Shown here piece by piece: positions 1 to 9,849 of a DNA stretch of 64,000 nt. Origin of the DNA: Poa pratensis (taxonomy: Eukaryota; Streptophyta; Magnoliopsida; Poales; Poaceae); NCBI GenBank assembly GCA_947311845.1, contig CAMZMU010000062.1, positions 45,466,030-45,530,029 of the forward strand, written 5' to 3'. Every line of letters begins with the position of its first letter. Position 1 is the first letter of the stretch. The translations under genes and the position numbers were made by a program. The notes beneath the pieces were generated by a model. It was not told where the DNA came from, did not search any database, and saw only the letters and a program-made list of their open reading frames with translations.

Positions 1-488
1 AACCGCCCAATTGCATATCAATGGGCAACGCATTAGCCACAAACCCTTTTCCTCCAAGCACTTCAGGTTCAACTGGAACTCCCGTGCTACACCAAAGTTG
101 TCCCCGCTCCCATAAGGCTCCCAATCCACCTACAGCATAGCACAACAACATCAATTTGGAGAAGATAAAAAGCATGCGAGCGAGTGATGTAAAGACATGT
201 ACTTACGTGGTCGGCGGTATGCGCGTCGAACTCGTTGGTGTACTGCTTGTACATGTACTCAACTTCGCTGTGAGCCTCCGATACAACGTCCCACTTGTAA
301 GCCCATGTGGGGAGCCGTAGAGGATTTTGGTCATATTCGGCCCACGGACGGTACGTCACCTCTTTCGGCCGTCCTATTGGGAAGTGTTTCCAGCTCCATA
401 CTGACAGTAGAAGCATAGGACCACCAATTCCGGCTTTCTCTAGGGACCTACGACAAGCATCGTCCAGCTGCACGAACATGCAAACCAC
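1..488 (-). pseudogene. Plant mobile domain (PMD) protein fragment, runs off the left edge
   Basis: The minus strand reads a plant mobile domain (aminotransferase-like, PF10536 type) segment. The hallmark VWSWKHFPIGRP lies near 380-410, followed by RPWAEYDQNP and LPTWAYKWDV. A GTAAGT donor follows the exon end at 207, and a TGTAG acceptor precedes the next exon at 129. That exon continues open as VDWEPYGSGDNFG and then LWLMRCPLICNWAV to the window edge. The upstream part of the domain is missing: before about 490 the sequence turns into T-rich non-coding DNA. PMD proteins are either host silencing/meristem factors or passengers of MULE and gypsy elements. The abrupt 5' truncation suggests a relic, but the rest could be an intact exon chain outside the window. 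Confidence 0.7.
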
Positions 489-901
489 CTACGACTGCCT
501 GTTATTTTGTTTTGTCGTTTCTTTCTTGTTGTTTTTTCTTTTCTGAATTTTTCGAATTTTTTACCTTACTGTTTTTTATTGGAAAAGGTTCAAATTTATG
601 TGTTTAAATTTTGAAAATGTTCAGGTTTTAAAAAACAAAATGTTCAGATTTTCGAAAAATGTTCAGATTTGGAAAGAAAAGGAAAACCGAAAAAAGGGAA
701 AAATGTACAGGTACATCACGGCGAGAGACGCTAGCCATGCATGTCCCGTTGGTTGCTCTGCCGTGGAAGCCAGGGAGACGAGAGCGGCAGGGCCGATCCA
801 CGCGCCGGCGGCGCACGCGCCAAGCATGTTTAGCGCCCGTAAAACAGGAGCGTGGAGGCTATGATCTACGAAATCAGAATGGCCTGACGGGAGGAGCGGA
901 G
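489..901. other. Intergenic stretch, no gene seen
   Basis: This is a T-rich then A-rich tract with repeated TGTTCAGATTTT-like motifs near 600-680, followed by GC-rich sequence to the hAT insertion site. Short open frames here have no recognisable domain. Confidence 0.6.
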
Positions 902-1655
902 CTTGTGGGTGGGCATTCGGTTCCCCCGAACCGATCGGTTCGGTACTTCGGTCTTACAAAGAATTCGGTTATGGAAAAAACAAGCACCGATCGGTCCGCG
1001 TGAAAAATGCTAACCGAGCGATTCGGTGCTCGGTACCTCGGTTCGGTCATCGGGTTGGACCGAACAGCACCGATATGCATGTTGGACAGAGCGCTGGGCT
1101 GGATGCTCCTGATCCCATCGTTGTCTCTTTGTGGGCTGGGCTGGAAAGTGACTTCCGTACAAAAAAATTGACAGAGTTTCCTATGTACTCCCCAGTCCTC
1201 ACCGTTTTTAAGAATAAATAGTATTACTTAACAGCACACAAATGAAAACTTAACAGGGACCATATCTCACAAAAATCAGACATAAATATATATAGCCCTC
1301 AGACTCAAAACTCCAGCAGTAGTTTAGCACACACAATAACACAAAACAAGTCTCCGGACATAATAATAAGTTTACTGACGACACGTAGACTGATAGACGC
1401 CAAATTCTCACGACTTAAACTGAAAAAATAAAATAGGAGCTAGCAGCAGGAATGCGCACTGGAGCAGTAGCATTCGGGCATCCACTCCATCCAGAGAGCA
1501 GCCAGCGGCAAGCACACTTCTTCTAAACTTCAACCTTTATTCATGTTCAGCCTTCAACTGCAACCAACCATTCCATATTTCACTATTAGAGACTGAAGAA
1601 TTAAGATACATCATGCGTAACTTGACATTGACAACGAGAGGAAGCTCACCAAGTA

Positions 1656-2650
1656 TCAAGTTGGCTTCTTGGAGGTTGTCGGCTTGGTTGGCTTAGCTTT
1701 GTTCTCCTTATATTCAGCAATTAACTCTGAAAAACAAGAGCAGTGGAAGCAAGTGTTACATTACAGAAAATATACACATCACACAAAGCAAGATCGATAT
1801 TACTGAGTTACCTTTCTCGAGCTTGTCCAATTCTTCAGTGTTCTCTGCTATGTCAATAGGAGTTTCATGCTGAATCCAATCCTGAGTGCACACAAGAGCT
1901 TCCACCATAAATGGAGTCAAGGATGTCCTGAAATCATCAAGAACACGACCACCAGTGGAAAAGGCAGACTCTGATGCTACTGTGGAGATGGGGATTGCAA
2001 GAACATCACGTGCCAAACATGCCAGAATTGGAAACCTAGATGAGTTGATCTTCCACCATGCCAATATGTCAAATTTTGGGTTATCGTCTTCAGGCTCCTC
2101 GGCAAGGAACTTGTCAATCTCAGACTTGTTGCTGCTGCTACCACCATTGTTCAACCTCATCTTTTTGGCAATCAAAGACTTGTTGCTGCTGCTACCACCA
2201 TTGTTCAACATGTACAAATAGCAAGTCAGCAAGCAGGTTGGTATGGCACAAGTAAAACAGTAGACTTGGAATCGTGTCTATCCTGTAGCTTTCTAGGAAA
2301 TATTTGGATAGTAAACCAATGCAGAAGTAAGTAAATTCATTGGATAGCTACTGTATGTATCGCATATTTATATAGTCTATACAAAATAGCTACTGTATAT
2401 ATCACATACTGTATATATTCTATACAAACAGCAAGTCAGCAAGCAGGTTGCAATATTCTATTCAATGCTATTTGGATAAAATATAGGAATCATTCCCTAC
2501 AAGATAGATCGGTGAGAGATAGAGGATTAGAGGTAAAAACTGAAAACCTGCAGCTGCCGCTTGCACGTCACTGTCGGCAGCACCACCGTTGGCTATCTCC
2601 ACATCCATGGCCACCGGTGCAACAGCTTGGGACTCTGTCTCGGACGACAT
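1656..2650 (-). pseudogene. hAT transposase remnant (RICESLEEPER-like), N-terminal leader plus dimerisation domain
   Basis: The minus strand starts with an ATG at 2650 and a leader reading MSSETESQAVAPVAMDVEIA that ends near 2545. Next comes the C-terminal hAT dimerisation domain (about 1812-2172) with WWKINSSRFPILACLARDVL and STVASESAFSTGGRV, the conserved dimerisation core. A donor at 1811 joins in phase to a last exon 1726-1656 encoding ELIAEYKENKAK and ending in TGA. The BED zinc finger and the catalytic middle of a roughly 650-residue transposase are absent, so it cannot be active. It lies inside the hAT element bounded by CTTGTGGG. The final exon still splices cleanly on paper, so the loss was an internal deletion rather than general decay. 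Confidence 0.8.
2123..2209 (-). repeat. Two-copy 54-bp tandem duplication in the hAT transposase remnant
   Basis: A 33-bp block at 2123-2155 recurs exactly at 2177-2209, in frame on the minus strand. It doubles the peptide NNGGSSSNKS just upstream of the dimerisation domain. Confidence 0.85.
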
Positions 2651-3297
2651 CTACAATTTAGAGTAGATAAGATCAATCAAAAACGACTCACACAAGAACA
2701 GTATGCATCAGAACTACGAACTAGGATATGGATCGAATGAACAATACAAACGAACTTACGCTGCAGGCCCGTTCTGTGACGAATCAGTCCAATCCCTTGG
2801 TGTTGCTTGCAGCGGCGGTCGTTCTTCTTCCGTTGTGGAGTTCGGCCGGACAGTGTCGCGGCCGGCGGCTAGGGATTGGGAGGACGAACTGATGCATCGT
2901 GGCGGCAGGAAACGGGAGCTCATATAGGGATTTAGGAAGGCAGGGGATCAATCGAACAAGGAAAGCACGCGGGATTCTTGTGATTTGGGGAGGGCAACGA
3001 TCGCTCGTCAGTGCCGCAGTTTCTGGAGAGAAAATATGTCAGGCGATTGCTGATTTTGGGGGGAGAATCGAGTCTAATGCGGCCAGAGAGCTGCACATCT
3101 CGTCGCTGGGAATTGGGGTCGGTTATCTCGGTCATTTCGGTTGACCGAGGGGTAGGACCGAACTCACCGAAACTAATTCGGGTTTTGAGATCGCATAACC
3201 GAGCGTGGTACCGAATACATCGGTTCCGGTTAGTACGGCTTCGGTCCAGGTTAATACGGTTCGGTCATTCGGTTCTCGGTTTATATGCCCACCCCTA

Positions 3298-3697
3298 CTT
3301 GTGGGCGTGTCCGGTGGCCTGAAGAATACAGAAACGGCTCGGTAACTTCGATCCGACACGGTCCCTAGCACCGTTTGCTTGTACGCCGGAGAACACGGAG
3401 GACTGGAACTATGTTGAATGCCGGCGGATCAGACTGGCGGCCGCTGAACGGACGCCTCTGGCCTCCTGCTGGACCTGTAACTGTATGGCACGGCGACGTT
3501 AAAAAGCCTACGACGGACCAGTGCATCGCGTATCTTAACGCGAGACACCTCTGAGAGAGAGAAGCCGCATTGGATCATCATCAGTCATCCATGATCGAAC
3601 GCATTATCTAAGAAGAAACTAAACCAGTGATACCCGTACACCTTCTTGGCCCCATATCTTATTCAGTTCAGGCCAAGGGCGATACAGACCTCATTTA
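3298..3697. other. 3' flank and probable 3' UTR of the REF/SRPP gene
   Basis: About 390 bp separate the hAT target duplication from the REF/SRPP stop codon. No other open frame or repeat is recognised. The part nearest 3697 is presumably 3' UTR of the minus-strand gene. Confidence 0.4.
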
Positions 3698-5136
3698 CTA
3701 GTTCTTGGCCTCCGACTCCGACGACTCGGCCTCCGGCGCGGGCTCCTCGACGGTCTCGTCAACTCCCATAGGCTTGGACTCCGACGACTCGGCCTCCGGC
3801 GCGGGCTCCTCGACGGTCTCGTCAACTCCCACAGGCTTGGCCTCCGACGAACCTTCCCCGACGGTCTCGTCAAGTCCCATAGGCTTGGACGACTCCGGCG
3901 ACTCGCCCTCCTCCCCGAAGACCTTGGCGATGCGCTCGATGGGGATGGCCGGGAGGTACCGGGCACCAGGGAACGCCTGCCGGGCCGCGTACGCGATCAC
4001 CCTGTTGTACTTCTCGGACCAGTAGGCGGCGGTGGGCACGGCGATCTGCGCCACCTGCGGGAACAGCGGTAGCCCGTTGAGCGAGCGCCAGACGGAGACG
4101 GCCAGGTGCTCCGCCGCCGGCTCGTAGCGCACGTACAGGTCCTTGGCCGCCGGCTCGATCCTCCCGTACGCGTCCTTGGCCACCGGCTCCACCTTGCCGT
4201 AAACGGCGCGGGCCGCGCCGGCCAAGCCGGACCGCTGCGCCTCGTCGGCGATCTCCCTGGCCACCGCGTACGCCTTGGCCGATGCCGCCTTGAGGGTCGA
4301 CGGGAGGTGCCTGTCCAGCTCCTCCACCGCGCCGTCCACCTGCCATCGTCAGCGTGCAAGCCAGTTAGTGCTAGCAACAACAACACGACAGACACCATGT
4401 TCTCGGAGTTTGCCAAACAGAAAGAGGAGAGCCACCATGCTTGGAATTTAGTACAGCAACTGTAGCTGGATCGCTACAGCAAACAAACCAAATTCAACAC
4501 ATCCACGAGCGCCGGCATGTGATTCATTCTATACGCACCAGCGCGGGGAATTCTCCACCACACAGCTCAGCCACCCAACGAGGCCCTACGGCGTCCTGCA
4601 GAGGTTGTGGACCGCTAAACAACAAATCAGCGGCGCACCACACCGCCTTCCCGTGCTACCGTGCGCAGCATGGCACTACACCGGCGAGACAACCGCGCTT
4701 CATCGCCGCCGCGAAACGAGGGCGGCCGTACCGACTAATAATCGACGCCATCGGTCGCGGAGAAGATCGAGGGGGTTGGCGAGTGTGCTGGACGGTGTGG
4801 CGTACATACCTTGCGGTCGACGAAGGCGAGGAGGTCGAGGGGCAGGTCGCGGAAGCGGGCGTAGACGGGGCCGGCGACGCCCCTGACGGCGTCGAGGCCG
4901 GGGCGGAGCGGGCCGGCGTGGTCCCTGGCGAGCGCGTAGAGCCCCGCGACGCACAGCGCAGCCTGCGCCGCCGCCACGTGCACCAACTCCAGCCGCCTCA
5001 GCCTCGGCCTCTCCTGCAACCAACACCAAACGAGAAACCCAAATTCCGAACCAAATCAGCACGAACCGCGCACCGAATCGAGCCGAGAAGCGAGGGAGAG
5101 GGGAGGGGTCGTCACCTGCGTGCTGGGCTCCGCCAT
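3698..5136 (-). CDS. REF/SRPP-like protein (rubber elongation factor / small rubber particle family), three exons
   Basis: Exons are 5136-5116, 5013-4810 and 4339-3698. All junctions are GT-AG, all introns are phase 0, and the product is 288 residues. The REF fold covers about residues 15-215, with LVHVAAAQAALCVAGLYALA, RFRDLPLDLLAFVDRKVDGA (split by intron 2), KVEPVAKDAYGRIEPAAKDL and a C-terminal QAFPGARYLPAIPIERIAKV. In grasses this family coats lipid droplets and is linked to growth and stress tolerance; it is not involved in rubber synthesis. The last 70 residues are an acidic tail with a direct repeat of KPMGVDETVEEPAPEAESSE. The start sits in the first ATG after a TATA box at 5271-5277. 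No lesion is visible. Identity is firm; the cellular role is inferred from the family. Confidence 0.92.
3714..3839 (-). repeat. 63-bp tandem repeat in the REF/SRPP acidic tail
   Basis: Two near-identical 63-bp units (3714-3776 and 3777-3839) encode 21 residues each, with a third degenerate half unit to about 3895. The period is a multiple of three, so the frame is kept. Confidence 0.9.
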
Positions 5137-5270
5137 GGCTCGCGAATCGAGGTCGAACGCGGGGAGGTTCTGGAACCTTGTGGAAGGAGACGGAATTTTG
5201 ATTTTCCCCTTTGGTGGTGGTGCTTGGCTGAGACGAGGATGGAAATGGCAGGGGGTCAGGGGCGGGGCCC

Positions 5271-5277
5271 CTATATA
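5271..5277 (-). promoter_or_regulatory. TATA box of the REF/SRPP gene
   Basis: TATATAG on the minus strand lies about 135 bp upstream of the ATG, in a GC-rich promoter. Transcription would start near 5240-5245, giving a leader of roughly 105 nt. Confidence 0.6.
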
Positions 5278-5379
5278 GGCGGCGAGGGGCGTCGCGGGGC
5301 CGTGCGATGGGGTGGGCGTCTGATCGGGGCCGTCCGTCGTCGCCAGAACAGTCCGGATTCCGGCACGTTGGCGTGAGGG

Positions 5380-6229
5380 GCACGTGGTTGAGGGGCGAGG
5401 GCCACGTCGCTACCGTGTGCACGGTGATGCAGGATACATGACGATGGTCTCGGTTGGAGTTTTGATTAGCTGCGTTGGAGGATGGACGGCTGCTGTAGTG
5501 GCGCCGTGGAGCGTCGGGTACGCCGCCCGATGGCATGGTGTCGTTGCAGACGATGACGCTTTTTTTTTCTAACTGACGATAACGCTTCTGGAAGGACCAT
5601 GCGGCTTTGCGTGAACAATAAGCTCCAGAAACAGTTAATCTCGACTATAGTTCACTTCAGCGCTGTCTTCCCGAGAAACACCTCCGAGCTACGGAGTAGC
5701 TAGCACAGGGTGAGGGGAAACTCCGTTGACAGCACGCTCGTCGCTCATGCGCCTTGATCACACCGCCGTGCTCACGTGTGTCAGATTGGATCCGGTACTT
5801 TGTGCTGGAAACAGATCTTTGCCACACCGTACATTTGTCGACGTATCGCCATGGTTTCCACTAATAAAAACCTGGTTCCAACAGATGATGCTAGACAATA
5901 GACAAACCGCCAAAGCTAACTCCTACACGCAGCTGGTACTGTCAGAGAGTGCCGCTACAGAGTCGACTGGTGTTTGCAACATGAAAGAACCATTCCTGGC
6001 TTTTAATTCCTGCATATCAGCCCACAAACTACGCTCGCCTTTATTTAAGGGTTATATGGCCTCTAATATCAGTTTTGCCATTCTCAGCGATTGAAATCTC
6101 AAGTTTCTCTCTGCTCTGTTACAACACTCCTCGGGTTGTCTCATTTTCCGTCAGTGCATACAACACTTTTGGACCCACATGTCAGATCTTACATCATGTC
6201 GGACTTTGCTCTCATTGAAAATAGGGCTC
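5380..6229. other. Intergenic, no gene recognised
   Basis: The sequence is GC-rich near the REF promoter and becomes AT-rich after 5570. Short open frames have no domain or splice context that can be supported. Confidence 0.5.
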
Positions 6230-6610
6230 ACTTATGAATTCTCCCCAACCTTTGGGAGGTGATGTTTTGATTCATAGAGTAGATACTCACATTATGTAAA
6301 ATATATTTTAAATGTCAAAAAAATCCAAATATATATTCGGGTGTACATATGAACATTTATGTTTAGGCATCAAGTTTCAAGGAAAAAAGACATTTTATGT
6401 GGCTTGTGTAAAAACACAAATTGGGGGTGCTACAACACTCCTTTTTGTGAGATATTTTTATGTATTTTCTAACACAAGACACACAAAATGTCTTTTTTTT
6501 TCTTGAAATTTCGTGTGCAAACATAAAATGTCGGAATAAACAGCCGATTTTTTTTTGAATTTTGTGACATTTTGAAATGCTTTTTGAACAATGGGAGTAT
6601 ATGCTCCTAT
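6230..6610. repeat. Fold-back (inverted repeat) segment, MITE-like
   Basis: AAGACATTTTATGTGGCTTGTG near 6388 pairs imperfectly with CACAAGACACACAAAATGTCTT near 6470. Flanking A- and T-rich arms containing AACATTTATG and CATAAAATGTC extend the hairpin. Termini and target duplication could not be fixed. Confidence 0.35.
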
Positions 6611-7501
6611 GACCCGAAGTTGATTTCCCCCAACCTTGAGTCTTTTATCCCATCTGTCGTTGCAAGCTCGTGTTACTGTGCGGAGGCGCCCTCCTCGCCG
6701 TCATCCGTGGGCGGTGGTTACTAAAATCCTGCATATCCAGTTTTTGACGCACTTTAGCCACACAAGCATGTAGTCACGTGGTCTCGGACCCATGGCGCGG
6801 CAACCACCACTACGTTGACATCGAGAAATCAATCCACAAATGCCAGGAACTACCCCTGGCCTCCTACCCGATGTCGGGTTCATCACAACTCCGGTACCCG
6901 TTGGCCAGGAGTCCCGACTGGGCAAGTTATAAAGGACCGAAGCCATTCAATAAGAGGGCCATCAGAGGGAGGGGACTCGGCTCGCTCTTTCTCTTTTCCT
7001 CTTCAACCCGTATGCCCATCATCATGGACGTACCAGTACGAGCGTACACTTGATTCTTCACGTGGCGACGAGCCCTCCAGGACATCCAGTTCCCCGGGGA
7101 GCTCTGCCGCACCCTCATTGGATTCTGTCTTGAGCAGCTTGACTGAACCACCGTTTACCAACGATCTGAAGTCTGACATTGTAGATTGGAATTTCATATT
7201 ACCAAACCCTAACAGACGAGTCTTATACCGCTCGAGGGGACAATTCCTAGAAGGGTACGGAACCGGAATTATGCCAGGACTCAGACGGAGATCGGGGTGG
7301 ACCGTGGATACGAACTCACCAGTTGGGTCGCCAGCGGGACGACAAAACCCTAACTGGTAAGGTTTTTTTATTTACCATCAAATCACTTGAAGTCACCATC
7401 TTGCCACATGCCCACGACACTAAACTGTCTTACCTTCTTAGCCTACTCTTGGCCCACTCATCACAGAGCCAAATTTTTTTTTGTCTTTGACAAAGTTACA
7501 A
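6611..7501. other. Unassigned repeat-like segment
   Basis: This stretch has a TATAAA at 6928 followed by a C/T-rich leader, then AACCCTAA motifs at 7205 and 7348. That layout resembles a fragment of an LTR, but no TG...CA ends or direct partner were found. The open frames crossing it have no known domain. Confidence 0.3.
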
Positions 7502-8974
7502 TTATTTTAAAGTAGACCAAGTCACTTTCACTGCGATTAATGCAGAACCAGTCTTTATATCTTGAGTAGAACGCCCATGCTTGGTCGCCTCGAATGAACA
7601 ACAATATTCAGCAGGGATGCATGAGTCAGCGGCTAACTTGAACTTCAATTCCATCTCAGCACCCTCCACTACAGCAACCACGGACATTTTTAAGCCACGT
7701 GACTCACGGATAACACCATCAAAGAGCCGGATTTCTTCATGGACCCCACTGGTAAAACAACCGAGATGCATACTGAAACCGGTTTGTACTTGTGATACGA
7801 CAACTTATATGGTCGCCTCAACTACAAAGGAAAGGCGTGATGGACCTACGTCAACTGCGCCAATCACCTTGGATGCGAAATGTGAATGGCATGCAATTAT
7901 TTGTGTCGGCCTCATGTAAGTATGATACACCATCGATCAGCTGTAGATCTTCTTTTTCATGTTCGCATGTCTTTATCTTCATGTCATATTCGATTAGAAT
8001 AGCATCGGTAAATTTGATCCCTCGCTTAGGGCCAGCCATGTCGATGAGAGAACCCTGCAGAATCAAATTAAAGTAAGAAATATCCATACTTTCCTTATGA
8101 TGTTTCAGTTGTAGAAATATTTAGACTTTAGTAGTTTTATGATTGATGACCAAGATTTTTTGTAGCATATCAAACAAAGATAATGGTGTTTGAGAGGGAA
8201 ATCTGCCCCAGCAATTTTATTTGGTTTTGTTTCAATCCAAATACTTGATTAAATAAGCCCGTAGAATATGAAAAGAGAAAAGAATGTAGTGATGGGATAA
8301 TTCATGCCTATAAACATATGAAATCAATTTTGTGAGGTTTGATGGGTTATTAATAGACTTATTCAAAAAATAATTGCAGACATGTATAGATGTGCACACC
8401 TGCTCCACGATGATGGGATCATCCCTGCTAAAGTTGACGATATAATTAAGTGATGTATCCAGATAACCGCGTGCTGCTATGTATCCAAACAATTGGACTG
8501 ACCCATGCTCGGCAGGAATTTTAGCCAACCTTAATGACAAAATTTGGATCATGTGACGAGTTAAGTGTGATGCGCAACGTCCTTGCCTCCAGCCGAGGTA
8601 CGTGAAGCAATCTTTGGGATCTGAAAACATCACTGCCTCCAGCCGAGCTTCATAGAAAAATACAAGTCTTATTACAGTTGGAAATTAATTGAAAAAAGAA
8701 CTGCTCTTTTTTGCACAATCTCAAAAGTTTGCACCGTATAGCTTGAAAAATATGACTTGGAAAAGTTCTGTAGTGACAAATAAAAATAGGGGAAGAGATT
8801 GATGACTTACTCTCATTACGGTCAGCAATACGATATCTTCTTTTCCAGTCATCCTCTGTGCCCCTGTATACAGAACCATCACGATGGCTGCTATTGGGAA
8901 ATATATCAATAAGGGGTACATCATCGTCCACGGGGTAATCAGATGTCTCTGCAGCCCAGCTCTCTTTGTCAACA
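7502..8974 (-). pseudogene. DUF6598 domain gene, 3' three exons, broken by frameshift and stop
   Basis: Three exons are clear: 8974-8811, 8647-8400 and 8054-7502, with GT-AG joins that keep phase (RNE|TRLEA across the first, IIVEQ|GSLID across the second). They encode the grass-specific DUF6598 domain, including VPLIDIFPNSSHRDGS, LAKIPAEHGSVQLFGYIAAR, SLIDMAGPKRGIKFTDA and, at the end, EEIRLFDGVIRESRGL. The function of DUF6598 is not known; the domain occurs alone or with ribosome-inactivating domains in grasses, and none of the latter is visible here. Two lesions disable it: one surplus base near 7858-7864 shifts the frame, and an in-frame TAA lies at 7805-7807 in the downstream frame. Upstream of 8974 the gene is interrupted by inserted DNA. 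Confidence 0.8.
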
Positions 8975-9080
8975 CTGCCTTTTACTCCACTGTGCTGCTG
9001 GCCATGTTCCGAGATCCATGGTGAAATCTATCACAGAGTAAGAAAGGCGAATTTTAGCATCCGACACAAATAAGATGGTA
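8927..9080. repeat. 154-bp segment duplicated around an insertion (target-side copy)
   Basis: The left 50 bp (8927-8979) recur at 9799-9849 and the right 33 bp (9048-9080) recur exactly at 11944-11976. The original order inside the DUF6598 gene is kept, so it looks like one long target duplication whose second copy was later split. Confidence 0.75.
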
Positions 9081-9798
9081 TCTTTTTTCGAACCTCGGCA
9101 ATGCCTTTGATTAATAAAGTCGAAAAGAGTTGGACAGTTTATGAGGGAAACCGGCCGAAAATCATACAACACAACACACCACACTAGACTCAAGGCCACG
9201 CCCCAAAAAACAAGTCGACGGCTATGTCACCCTAGCAAAGCATAGCTGACAGGCCCGACACAAACACGCCGGAGACAACCTCAACGCAAGTTGAAACCCG
9301 GAGCCGCTGCTCTGACATCCACGCCGGCCCCAAGGCCACGCCCCAAAACGATTCGACGACCATGTCGCCCTAGCAACCATAGCCAACACTAATACGGTGG
9401 AGACGATCTCAACGCAAGACGAAACCCGAAGCCGCCGCTCCGACATCCACGCCGGCCCCAGGGCCGCGCACCCCCTAGCCGAAGACGAAGGCTCGCCGAC
9501 GCCAACCACCAGCTGACTCCACTGTTCCCCCTGGCCGGTGGAACATCCAAGGCGAGGCCCCAAGAGGCAAGCGACGCCGAAGCGCCGCCCTTGCCCGATC
9601 CCATGCGGGATCTGGGGTTTCCCCCGGAGAACCCAGGCGGAGCAGCAAGAGCACCGCCACGACGACGCCTTCAAGGAGGACACGGCGCCAGAGGGCGTCG
9701 CCATCGTCGGCCCCGACCGACAGCCAGGGCAAGACTTTCGCCCGGCGATGTGTTGCATACCCCGCAACCGCCTCATGGGGACCAGCCAGACCACCATC
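9081..9798 (-). mobile_element. 5'-truncated non-LTR retroelement (LINE-like 3' end)
   Basis: On the minus strand this segment ends with GACTTTATTAATCAAAGG and then a GTTCGAAAAAAGA tail, the usual layout of a grass LINE or retroposon 3' end. It is bounded by the duplicated DUF6598 sequence. No reverse transcriptase is left. It contains a roughly 140-bp tandem repeat (9192-9470). Confidence 0.6.
9192..9476. repeat. About 140-bp tandem repeat, two full copies
   Basis: AAGGCCACGCCCC starts at 9192 and again at 9332, and a diverged third start lies at 9470. The two units share most of their sequence, including GACATCCACGCCGGCCCC. Confidence 0.8.
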
Positions 9799-9849
9799 TC
9801 CACGGGTAATCAGATGTCTCTGCGGCTAGCTCTCTTTGTCAACACTGAT

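Larger units (their letters stand above)
910..3297 (-). mobile_element. hAT-family DNA transposon, internally decayed
   Basis: The octamer CTTGTGGG occurs at 902-909 and again at 3298-3305, the 8-bp target duplication expected of hAT elements. The right end reads inward as TAGGGGTGGGCA. The left end begins TGGGCATTCGG, so the outermost six bases of its inverted repeat appear lost. Both subterminal zones (910-1080 and 3100-3290) are filled with short CGGTTCGGT-like motifs in both orientations, a typical hAT subterminal repeat pattern. The interior holds transposase remnants on the minus strand. At about 2.4 kb it is shorter than an autonomous element. Confidence 0.85.

Noticed and set aside
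3870..4416. Long arginine- and proline-rich frames over the REF/SRPP exon
   Set aside because: They are out-of-frame readings of a GC-rich exon; the REF frame has the family motifs and correct splice sites.
4441..5376. Plus-strand frame of 311 codons across the REF introns and promoter
   Set aside because: Runs antisense over introns, exon 2 and promoter of the REF gene, with no domain.
9222..9803. 193-codon minus-strand frame
   Set aside because: Made by the 140-bp tandem repeat in the LINE-like segment; low complexity and no motif.
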